A DNA stretch of 64,000 nt from Bacteroidales bacterium (GTDB lineage: Bacteria > Bacteroidota > Bacteroidia > Bacteroidales > F082): NCBI GenBank assembly GCA_030690365.1, contig JAUYGX010000079.1:1-64000 (forward strand). The letters are read 5' to 3'. The first letter of the stretch is position 1; each line of letters begins with the position of its first letter. Made by a program: the position numbers and the translations under genes. The notes beneath the pieces were generated by a model. It was given only the letters and a program-made list of their open reading frames with translations. It did no database searches and was not told the DNA's origin. Below are positions 41,672 through 49,749 of this stretch, piece by piece.

Positions 41672-44074
41672 ATGATACGTAGAATCAACAATGTTGCGGT
41701 ACTTGGCTCAGGAGTGATGGGGTCGGGAATCGCCTGTCATTTTGCCAACATCGGCCTCGATGTATTGCTGCTCGACATCGTCCCCCGCGAGCTCAATGAA
41801 GCAGAAAAAAGCAAGGGACTCACCCTGAAAGATAAAGCGGTACGAAACCGGATGGTGAACGATTCGCTCACGGCAGCCCTCAAATCAAAACCCTCACCCA
41901 TTTACAAACAGTCGTTTGCCAAACGGATCACCACCGGAAACATGGAAGACGACCTGCAAAAAATAAAAGACTGCGATTGGGTGATAGAGGTGGTGATCGA
42001 ACGCCTCGACATCAAGCAACAGGTGTTCGAAAAGGTGGAGAAATTCCGTAAACCCGGATCCCTCATCACTTCCAACACTTCCGGTATCTCGGTAGAAAAA
42101 ATGATAGAAGGCCGCAGCGAAGATTTTCAACAGCATTTCTGTGGGACGCACTTCTTCAACCCGCCACGCTATCTTCAACTGTTCGAGATCATTCCCACCA
42201 GCAAAACCTTTCCCGAAGTACTCGACTTTCTGGCAGATTATGCCAGCCGCTATCTGGGTAAAACCCCTGTGCTGGCCAAAGATACCCCCGCTTTTATTGC
42301 CAATCGGGTTGGAACCTTCTCCATCATGGAGTTGTTTAACAATGTGGAACAAATCGGCCTTACAATCCCCGAAATTGACAGGCTCACCGGACCTGTGATA
42401 GGCAGGGCTAAATCGGCCACCTTCCGCACAGCCGATATCGTGGGTCTTGATACTCTGGTGCATGTGGCCAACAACATCCGCGAAACAACCCACGACGAAG
42501 CCAATGAAGCGTTTAAAATTCCAGCCTATCTCCAAAAAATGCTGGATAACAAATGGCTGGGTTCAAAAACAAAGCAAGGCTTTTTTAAGAAGGTTGATGA
42601 AGGGGGTGAGAAAAAATTCCTGAATCTGGATTTTTCCACCATGGATTATGTGGAAGCGCCGCGTCCTAAATTTTCGGTATTCGAAAAAACCAAAGGCATC
42701 GACGATCTGCGTCAAAGGATGCCGATCCTCATGTCTGACAAAGGAAAAGCCGGTGAATTTTACCGCAGTTCTTTTTACAGTTTGTTCCAGTTTGTCTCCA
42801 ACCGCATTCCTGAAATCACCGGCGACTTGTACAAGGTAGATGATGCCATGAATGCAGGTTTTGGCTGGAAACTCGGGCCTTTCCAGACCTGGGATGCCGT
42901 AGGCGTTGCCTACACTGTAAAGACCATGGAAGAAGCAGGCAAAAAACCGGCACCATGGATTTACGATATGCTGGAGGCAGGAATCACCAGCTTCTACACC
43001 GTAAAAGAAGGTAAAAAATATTATTACGATATACCCTCCAAATCCTACATGGAAATTCCCGGCCAGGAAGCGTTGCTTTCGCTTGAAGTGCTGCGCACGT
43101 CGCACGTACTCTGGGAAAATTCCGACACCACCATTTTTGATTTGGGCGATGGCGTGCTGAACATCGAATTCCATACCAAGATGAACACCATCGGCCAGGG
43201 AGTGCTCGAAGGACTCAACAAAGCCATCGACATGTCCGAAGCCGATTATAAAGCCCTGGTTGTGTCCAACGAAGGAGAGCATTTTTCGGCAGGAGCCAAT
43301 GTGGGCATGATTTATATGCTTGCCATCGAACAGGAATTTGAAGAACTGGATATGGCCGTTCAGTGGTTTCAGAAAACCACCATGCGCATGCGCTATTCAA
43401 GCATTCCTGTGATTGCGGCCCCACATGGCATGGCGCTGGGCGGCGGTTGCGAGTTGTGTATGCACAGCGACAAAGTGGTGGCTCATGCCGAAACCTACAT
43501 GGGATTGGTAGAATTTGGTGTAGGACTGATCCCCGGTGGTGGCGGAACCAAAGAGTTCGCACTACGCCTGTCGGATGAACTCAAGGAAGGCGATATCCGC
43601 ACCAATGCATTCCTGAACCGCTATTTGAGTATTGGCCAGGCGAAAGTTTCAACTTCAGCTTATGAAGCTTTCGACCTGGGTTATTTGCGTCCGGGCATTG
43701 ATGAAGTAATTGTGAGCCGGGCTCACCAACTGGCTTATGCCAAAAAGGCCGCCTTGAACCTGGTAGAAAAAGGCTATACCAAACCTGTGCCACGCACCGA
43801 CATCAAAGTACTTGGCAAAGAGGCCCTTGGATTGGTTTATGTGGGTGCAGATGGTTTTACCACCGCCAACTACATGAGCGAACACGACAAACTCATCGCT
43901 GAAAAGCTGGGAATAGTGATGGCCGGTGGCGAAGTGTCGGAAGCCCTGACAGAAGTCTCAGAACAATATTTGCTGAACCTCGAACGGAAGTCATTTCTGG
44001 AACTCTGCACACAACGTAAGACGCTGGAGCGCATCCAAAGCCTGATTACCTCCGGGAAAATTCTGAGAAACTAA
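41672..44074 (+). CDS. fadN: 3-hydroxyacyl-CoA dehydrogenase / enoyl-CoA hydratase, FadN-like
   Basis: A bifunctional beta-oxidation enzyme of 800 residues. The NAD-dependent dehydrogenase comes first: Rossmann motif VAVLGSGVMGSGIA at the N-terminus, signature CGTHFFNPPRYL and the 3HCDH C-terminal domain. The enoyl-CoA hydratase domain follows (from about 480): oxyanion blocks FSAGANVGMI and GMALGGGCELC, and catalytic Glu in GLVEFGVGLIPGGGG. This order is the reverse of E. coli FadB and matches FadN of Bacillus subtilis in length too. It hydrates trans-2-enoyl-CoA and oxidises the 3-hydroxyacyl-CoA. fadA and fadE follow, as in fadNAE. Confidence 0.9.
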   Translation: MIRRINNVAVLGSGVMGSGIACHFANIGLDVLLLDIVPRELNEAEKSKGLTLKDKAVRNRMVNDSLTAALKSKPSPIYKQSFAKRITTGNMEDDLQKIKDCDWVIEVVIERLDIKQQVFEKVEKFRKPGSLITSNTSGISVEKMIEGRSEDFQQHFCGTHFFNPPRYLQLFEIIPTSKTFPEVLDFLADYASRYLGKTPVLAKDTPAFIANRVGTFSIMELFNNVEQIGLTIPEIDRLTGPVIGRAKSATFRTADIVGLDTLVHVANNIRETTHDEANEAFKIPAYLQKMLDNKWLGSKTKQGFFKKVDEGGEKKFLNLDFSTMDYVEAPRPKFSVFEKTKGIDDLRQRMPILMSDKGKAGEFYRSSFYSLFQFVSNRIPEITGDLYKVDDAMNAGFGWKLGPFQTWDAVGVAYTVKTMEEAGKKPAPWIYDMLEAGITSFYTVKEGKKYYYDIPSKSYMEIPGQEALLSLEVLRTSHVLWENSDTTIFDLGDGVLNIEFHTKMNTIGQGVLEGLNKAIDMSEADYKALVVSNEGEHFSAGANVGMIYMLAIEQEFEELDMAVQWFQKTTMRMRYSSIPVIAAPHGMALGGGCELCMHSDKVVAHAETYMGLVEFGVGLIPGGGGTKEFALRLSDELKEGDIRTNAFLNRYLSIGQAKVSTSAYEAFDLGYLRPGIDEVIVSRAHQLAYAKKAALNLVEKGYTKPVPRTDIKVLGKEALGLVYVGADGFTTANYMSEHDKLIAEKLGIVMAGGEVSEALTEVSEQYLLNLERKSFLELCTQRKTLERIQSLITSGKILRN

Positions 44075-44104
44075 TTCAATAACAAACCAGAAAAACTTAA
44101 AATC

Positions 44105-45277
44105 ATGAATGCATATATAGTAGGCGGATACCGGTCACCCATTGGAAAGGCCCCCAGAGGCAGTTTTCGTTTCACCCGACCCGACGACATCGCCGCAATA
44201 GTTATCCGGCATTTACTTGCCGACTTCCCACAAATCCAACATACCCGCATCGACGATGTGGTGGTTGGGAATGCTTTCCCGGAAGCGGAATCAGGTTTCA
44301 ACATGGGACGTATGCTCTCGCTGATGTCCATGGACACCGTGGAAGTTCCCGGTTCTACCATTAACAGGTATTGCGCCTCTGGCCTCGAATCCATCGCCAT
44401 CGCTTCCGCGAAAATTACCGCAGGACTGGCCGATATTATCATTGCAGGTGGTGCCGAAAGCATGTCGATGATCTCGATAGGCGGATGGAGACAAGTGCCT
44501 AATCCCGACGTGGCCAAAAACCATCCCAAGTGGTATTTAAACATGGGGCTTACCAGCGAAATGGTGGCCAAAGAGTACAACATATCACGTGAAGCCCAGG
44601 ATCAGTTTGCCGTAAAATCAGTTGAAAAAGCACTGGCTGCCATCGATGCGGGCAAGTTTAAACAAGAGATCGTACCTTTCACCATCAAAGAAAACATGGT
44701 GGTAAACGATAAACTCATCACCAAAGAAAAGATTTTTGATACGGATGAAGGCCCCCGCCGTGGAACAACCCTGGAAGCCCTGTCAAAACTACGTCCGGCC
44801 TTTTCCGCTAACGGATTCTCTACTGCCGGAAACTCTTCGCAGATGTCGGATGGAGCTGCCTTTGTGTTGGTGGTTTCCGAAAAAATACTCAAAGAATTCA
44901 ACCTGACCCCCATCGCACGCTTGGTAGATTATCAGGTAGCGGGCGTGGAACCTTATAAAATGGGCGTCGGTCCCATTGCGGCCATCCCAAAAGTGCTGAA
45001 ACATGCCGGGATGAACCTCAGCCAGATTGATGGCATCGAACTCAACGAAGCCTTTGCATCACAATCCATAGCTGTGATTAAAGAACTCGGCCTGGACGAA
45101 AGCAAAGTCAATGTAAATGGGGGTGCCATCGCACTAGGTCATCCACTGGGTGCTACGGGTTCCAAACTCACCGTTCAGTTGATGAACGAGCTCAAACGCA
45201 CCGGAGGAAAATATGGGTTGGTGACCATGTGCATTGGCACAGGTCAGGGAGGTGCCGGCATATTCGAAATGCTCTAA
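44105..45277 (+). CDS. fadA: Acetyl-CoA acyltransferase (3-ketoacyl-CoA thiolase)
   Basis: The last enzyme of each beta-oxidation cycle, cleaving 3-ketoacyl-CoA with CoA. The thiolase catalytic residues are present: nucleophile Cys90 (NRYCASGLES), the NEAFASQ loop, His in GGAIALGHPLGATG and the second Cys in CIGTGQGGAG. The 390 residues fit a degradative thiolase, and the NRYCASGLE form fits long-chain thiolases rather than biosynthetic ones. It starts 30 bp after fadN and presumably forms a complex with it. Confidence 0.93.
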   Translation: MNAYIVGGYRSPIGKAPRGSFRFTRPDDIAAIVIRHLLADFPQIQHTRIDDVVVGNAFPEAESGFNMGRMLSLMSMDTVEVPGSTINRYCASGLESIAIASAKITAGLADIIIAGGAESMSMISIGGWRQVPNPDVAKNHPKWYLNMGLTSEMVAKEYNISREAQDQFAVKSVEKALAAIDAGKFKQEIVPFTIKENMVVNDKLITKEKIFDTDEGPRRGTTLEALSKLRPAFSANGFSTAGNSSQMSDGAAFVLVVSEKILKEFNLTPIARLVDYQVAGVEPYKMGVGPIAAIPKVLKHAGMNLSQIDGIELNEAFASQSIAVIKELGLDESKVNVNGGAIALGHPLGATGSKLTVQLMNELKRTGGKYGLVTMCIGTGQGGAGIFEML

Positions 45278-45318
45278 ACCAAATTAATTATTAGAGAACA
45301 ACTTAAAAATAGATTCAC

Positions 45319-47103
45319 ATGTCAGAAAAAAAATCACTAAACGGAGGCGAGTTCTTGATCAAGGAAACCCTGGCTCAGGATGTATTTATCCCTGAAGAAT
45401 TTAATGAAGAACAGCGCATGATGGCGCAAAGCTGCAAGGATTTTACAGAATCACAGGTACTTCCACAGGTAGAACAGCTTGAAAAACACGACCGCGAATT
45501 GCTTACCAAATTGCTCAAAGACGCCGGAGAACTCGGCCTTCTGGGAATCTCTGTACCGGAAGAGTACGACGGCTTTGGGCAGAACTTTGTAACTTCTATG
45601 CTTACCGTGGAAGAAATGGGCAAAGGCTACAGTTTTGCCGTGGCCTACTCGGCTCATACCGGCATCGGCACCCTTCCCATACTGTATTATGGTACCGAGG
45701 AACAAAAACAAAAATACCTGCCCAAGCTCGCCACAGGAGAATTTATCGGTGCCTATTGCCTTACCGAAGCCGAAGCCGGATCGGATCCCAACTCGGGGAA
45801 AACCAAAGCCGTATTAAGCGCCGATGGCACCTCCTATACCATGAATGGCGTTAAAATCTGGATCACCAACGGTGGCGTGGCCGACCTGTTGATCGTTTTT
45901 GCCAAAATTGGCGACGACAAAAACCTGAGTGCTTTTATTGTGGAAACCAATACACCCGGGATTACCATTGGTGCCGATGAAGAAAAAATGGGCATCAAAG
46001 GATCGTCCACCGTCCAGATATATTTTGACAATGCGGTGATCCCTGCTGAAAACCTGCTGGGAGAGCGCAACGGAGGGTTTAAAATTGCTTTGAACATCCT
46101 CAATCTGGGACGCATCAAGCTTTCGGGAGCAGCCGTCGGCGCTTGTAAAGGGACCATCGATCATGCCCTGCATTATGCCAACGAACGGAAACAATTTGGC
46201 ACCCTCATCGCCAATTTTGGAGCCATCAAGTGGAAACTGGGAGAAATGGCCATCCGCACCTATGCTTCCGAATCGCTGACATACCGCGCCAGCCAGAACA
46301 TCGACGATGCCATCCATTCGTTTATGGAACAAGGCCTCGATAAGGGAAAGGCAACTGTGGAAGGCATCCGCCAATACGCCATCGAGGCTAGTATTGCCAA
46401 GGTGTTTGGCTCAGAGGTACTCGATTATGTGGTGGATGAAGCCGTTCAGATTTACGGAGGCATGGGCTATTCGGCCGAAACCCAGGTAGAACGTGCTTAC
46501 CGCGACTCGCGCATCAACCGCATTTTTGAAGGTACCAACGAAATCAATCGCATGGTGATCGTAGGCGAATTGCTCAAACGCGCCATGAAAGGCGAAATCG
46601 ACCTGATGACCCCGGCAAAGGCCGTTGGAGGGGAACTTATGGGCATCCCTGATTTTGGATCGGTCTCGACAGATTACTTCGATACAAAAAAGAAAATGGT
46701 GGTTAACTTCAAAAAGTCCATCCTCATGGTGGCAGGTGCGGCCATCCAGAAATACATGGACAAGTTTGCCGATGAGCAGGAAATATTAATGGCCCTGGCC
46801 GACATGATTATTTTAACCTATGCCGCAGAGTCGGCTTTGTTGCGCACAGAAAAACTCGGCAACACACTATCTGACGAAAAACTGGCACTGTACAAGGACA
46901 TGACAGATGTGTTCTTCTATGATGTGGCTGGCAAAATCAACAAATCGGGAATAGATGCCGTCAACGCTTTTGCCACCGGGGACGAGCAACAGGCCATGCT
47001 CATGGGTATGAAACGCTTTACCAAAGCATCCAATGTAAACTCCATTGCAGCCCGTCGCCGCATTGCCGACCGCATGATCGAAAAAAATCAATATCCTTTT
47101 TAA
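45319..47103 (+). CDS. fadE: Acyl-CoA dehydrogenase
   Basis: An FAD enzyme that introduces the trans-2 double bond in acyl-CoA. It has 594 residues, the length of FadE of Bacillus and of VLCAD-like enzymes, with a C-terminal extension beyond the usual 380-residue core. Family blocks are AYCLTEAEAGSDP, YTMNGVKIWITNGG, MGIKGSSTVQI, YANERKQFG and FEGTNEINRMVIVGELL. Electrons leave through electron-transfer flavoprotein, for which no gene is in the window. The start is 41 bp after fadA. Confidence 0.93.
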   Translation: MSEKKSLNGGEFLIKETLAQDVFIPEEFNEEQRMMAQSCKDFTESQVLPQVEQLEKHDRELLTKLLKDAGELGLLGISVPEEYDGFGQNFVTSMLTVEEMGKGYSFAVAYSAHTGIGTLPILYYGTEEQKQKYLPKLATGEFIGAYCLTEAEAGSDPNSGKTKAVLSADGTSYTMNGVKIWITNGGVADLLIVFAKIGDDKNLSAFIVETNTPGITIGADEEKMGIKGSSTVQIYFDNAVIPAENLLGERNGGFKIALNILNLGRIKLSGAAVGACKGTIDHALHYANERKQFGTLIANFGAIKWKLGEMAIRTYASESLTYRASQNIDDAIHSFMEQGLDKGKATVEGIRQYAIEASIAKVFGSEVLDYVVDEAVQIYGGMGYSAETQVERAYRDSRINRIFEGTNEINRMVIVGELLKRAMKGEIDLMTPAKAVGGELMGIPDFGSVSTDYFDTKKKMVVNFKKSILMVAGAAIQKYMDKFADEQEILMALADMIILTYAAESALLRTEKLGNTLSDEKLALYKDMTDVFFYDVAGKINKSGIDAVNAFATGDEQQAMLMGMKRFTKASNVNSIAARRRIADRMIEKNQYPF

Positions 47104-47127
47104 ACCCCAGCTTTGTTCTTTTAAAAA

Positions 47128-47153
47128 CCGGAGCACGGATTTCCGTGCTCCGG
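47128..47153. other. Perfect GC-rich hairpin without T-run
   Basis: CCGGAGCACGGA-TT-TCCGTGCTCCGG, a 12-bp perfect stem 24 bp after fadE and 14 bp before the next gene. The sequence after it is ATAATAACA, not T-rich. It may stabilise the fadNAE message or reduce read-through. Confidence 0.6.
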
Positions 47154-47167
47154 ATAATAACAACCCT

Positions 47168-47659
47168 ATGAGGCAAAAAAATAACATCGAAGCATTGGCC
47201 AACAATCATTTCAAAATGAGGATGTTCATGCTATGGAAGCTGCCGCTGGCTTTGATCGCCCGACTTCGGGTGGACAACATGACTTTGGAAAAGGCTTCGG
47301 TATCGTTACCGTATAATTACCTCAATAAAAACCCCTTCCGGTCCATTTATTTTGCGGCACTGAGCATGGCGGCCGAGCTGAGTACCGGAATACTGGCCAT
47401 GGCTCATTTGGGAAAAAACACGGTTCCAGTTTCTATGTTGGTTTTGGGTTTGAAAGCCGAATTTGTAAAAAAAGCCAAAACTCGTATTATCTTTACATGC
47501 TTGCAGGGTGAATTGATGGAGAAAACCATCGCCCAAAGCATCGCCGAAAACGAAGGCCGTACCTGTGAAGTTTTTACAGAAGGCATTGATGCCAACGGTG
47601 AGGTGGTAGCCCGGTTTTGGTTCACCTGGACATTTAAACCAAAAAAGAACGATGTTTAA
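47168..47659 (+). CDS. DUF4442-type hotdog-fold protein (probable thioesterase)
   Basis: A 163-residue protein of the DUF4442/PaaI-like hotdog group. NPFRSIYFAALSMAAELSTGILAM forms the long central helix (read in two parts), followed by sheets with SMLVLGLKAEFVKKAKTRIIFTC and EVVARFWFTWTF. Hotdog proteins of this kind hydrolyse acyl-CoA, and its position between fadE and fadD supports a role in acyl-CoA balance. The usual catalytic Asp or Glu cannot be assigned with confidence, so the activity is inferred. It has two plausible starts; the ATG at 47168 gives the full helix set. Confidence 0.72.
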   Translation: MRQKNNIEALANNHFKMRMFMLWKLPLALIARLRVDNMTLEKASVSLPYNYLNKNPFRSIYFAALSMAAELSTGILAMAHLGKNTVPVSMLVLGLKAEFVKKAKTRIIFTCLQGELMEKTIAQSIAENEGRTCEVFTEGIDANGEVVARFWFTWTFKPKKNDV

Positions 47660-47780
47660 CCATTATGTAAATATTGAATTCATAAAACACCTCCTCCGTG
47701 AACCTCTGTGGTTCTCTCATTTCTCTGTGTCCTCTGCGCTTCCCGAATCCCGAATCATAAATCCCAAATCCCCAAATCCT

Positions 47781-47797
47781 CCTGCCTATACGGCAGG
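47781..47797. repeat. REP-like palindrome CCTGCC/GGCAGG
   Basis: CCTGCC-TATAC-GGCAGG, a third copy of the dispersed palindrome, directly upstream of fadD. The preceding 47690-47780 is low-information intergenic sequence with CTCTGTG and AATCCC words. Confidence 0.55.
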
Positions 47798-47827
47798 CAA
47801 GAAATCACTAATCAAACCCCTACTCAC

Positions 47828-49657
47828 ATGAACGTACTTAGAACATTTGACATCTTAACGCAACTGGTTGAAAAATATGCCAAAGAAGATGCGCTCGCCA
47901 TCAAAAGAAATGGAAAATGGGAAAAATTTTCCACCATCGAATACAAAAACATGGCCGACCTGGTAAGCTATGGGTTGCTGGCCATGGGATTTACTAAAGG
48001 AGATAAATTGATTACCATCAGTAACAACCGACCAGAGTGGAATTTTTTGGATATGGGCATGAGCCAGATTGGTGTGGTACATGTGCCCGTCTATCCCAAC
48101 ATCAGTCCGGTGGAATACGAACATATTCTCACGCATTCCGATGCCCGGATGGTGATAGTGTCATCACATGAATTCTATCAAAAAATCAAACCACTGCTAA
48201 AAAAAGCCCCCAATGTGGAGAAACTGTATACCATCGATCAGTTTCCACGCATCCCGAACTGGGAAGAAATAACACAGATGGGCAGCGAGCATCAGGATCC
48301 CGACAAGCTGGAGAAAATCAAGGCTTCCATCGATCAGGACGACCTGATGTCGATTATCTACACTTCCGGCACCACCGGAAGAAGCAAAGGAGTGATGCTG
48401 AGTCACCGCAATTTCATCACCAATGTGCATGGCACTACCGAAATTCTTCCTGTGAATCAACATGACCGGTTTTTAAGTTTTCTGCCTCTGTGCCACGTGC
48501 TTGAGCGCATGGTGAACTACCTGGTTCAAAACAAAGGTGCTTCGGTATACTATGCCGAAAGCATCGACACCATTGGCGAGAACTTGCGCGAAATCAAACC
48601 ACAGGGATTTACAGCCGTACCCCGTGTAATTGAAAAGCTTTACGACAAATTGATACTAAAGGGCAAAGAACTTACCGGCATCAAAAAAGCCCTGTTTTTC
48701 TGGGCCGTGGACCTGGGTCTTAAATTCGAACTGAACAAAGCAAATGGGTTCTTTTATGAACTTCAGCGTTCTATCGCCGACAAACTTATCTACAGCAAAT
48801 GGCGTGAAGCCCTTGGCGGGAATATCAAAGTAGTTATCTCAGGAGGGGCTGCCTTGCAGGAGCGTCTGGCTCGTGTATTTAATTGCGCCCGTATTCCCAT
48901 CATGGAAGGATATGGACTCACCGAAACTTCCCCCGTGATCTCCGTTAATCAGGCAGATTATCCTTTTATGCAATTCGGCACCGTAGGCCCGGTGATCGAA
49001 AATGTGAAGGTGATGATTGCCGAAGACGGCGAAATCCTGATGAAAGGTCCCAACCTGATGCTGGGTTACTACAAAAACCAGGAGATGACCGATGAGGTCA
49101 TCGACAAGGACGGATGGTTTCATACCGGAGACATCGGCATCTTACTCGACCACAACATCCTGAAAATTACCGACCGAAAAAAGGAAATTTTTAAGCTGAG
49201 TACCGGAAAGTATGTGGCACCCCAGATAGTTGAAAACCGATTTAAGGAATCATCGTTTATCGAACAGATTATGGTGGTTGGAGAAGGCGAAAAATACGCC
49301 GCCGCCATTATTTGCCCTACATTTCATTTTTTGCATGCCTGGTGTCAGCGTTATGGAATCAAATTTCGCGACAACAAGGACCTGATTCAGAAACCGAAGG
49401 TACTGGCGAGATACCAGCAGGAGGTAGACAAAATAAATAAAAGCCTTGGCAATCACCAGCAGTTGAAGAAGTTTGAGCTTACCTGTGCCGACTGGACTCC
49501 CGAAACCGGTGAACTTTCGCCCACACTCAAGGTAAGACGCAAGTTTCTGAAAGAAAAATACAAAATCAAATTCGACCGTTTATATGGTTATACCGATGAA
49601 CCCGGACTGGTCGGGATGCCGAACAATTTGGAATCAGCAGATCCCGAAAAGGAATAA
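47828..49657 (+). CDS. fadD: Long-chain fatty acid--CoA ligase
   Basis: An AMP-forming acyl-CoA synthetase of 609 residues that activates fatty acids for the fadNAE enzymes. The P-loop IIYTSGTTGRSKGVM, the A5 block GYGLTETSPVI and the A7 block DGWFHTGDIG are present. The long-chain branch is indicated by the LPLCHVLERM region. I start at MNVLRTFDILTQL; the 40-residue upstream extension translates repeat sequence. No strong terminator separates it from the hotdog gene. Confidence 0.92.
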   Translation: MNVLRTFDILTQLVEKYAKEDALAIKRNGKWEKFSTIEYKNMADLVSYGLLAMGFTKGDKLITISNNRPEWNFLDMGMSQIGVVHVPVYPNISPVEYEHILTHSDARMVIVSSHEFYQKIKPLLKKAPNVEKLYTIDQFPRIPNWEEITQMGSEHQDPDKLEKIKASIDQDDLMSIIYTSGTTGRSKGVMLSHRNFITNVHGTTEILPVNQHDRFLSFLPLCHVLERMVNYLVQNKGASVYYAESIDTIGENLREIKPQGFTAVPRVIEKLYDKLILKGKELTGIKKALFFWAVDLGLKFELNKANGFFYELQRSIADKLIYSKWREALGGNIKVVISGGAALQERLARVFNCARIPIMEGYGLTETSPVISVNQADYPFMQFGTVGPVIENVKVMIAEDGEILMKGPNLMLGYYKNQEMTDEVIDKDGWFHTGDIGILLDHNILKITDRKKEIFKLSTGKYVAPQIVENRFKESSFIEQIMVVGEGEKYAAAIICPTFHFLHAWCQRYGIKFRDNKDLIQKPKVLARYQQEVDKINKSLGNHQQLKKFELTCADWTPETGELSPTLKVRRKFLKEKYKIKFDRLYGYTDEPGLVGMPNNLESADPEKE

Positions 49658-49749
49658 GATCCCCCGGCAGGGTGGAATTTATTCTCGTTCTAAAGCACTA
49701 ATTTGTTAATCTTGCACCAGATTTATTTGATAACCAACATGACCGTTTT

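Noticed and set aside
42563-43282. 239-codon minus-strand frame inside fadN
   Set aside because: It lies wholly within the FadN coding sequence on the opposite strand, has no recognisable motif, and reflects the codon pattern of the real gene.
45814-46374. 186-codon minus-strand frame inside fadE
   Set aside because: It is a shadow of the acyl-CoA dehydrogenase on the opposite strand and has no motif.
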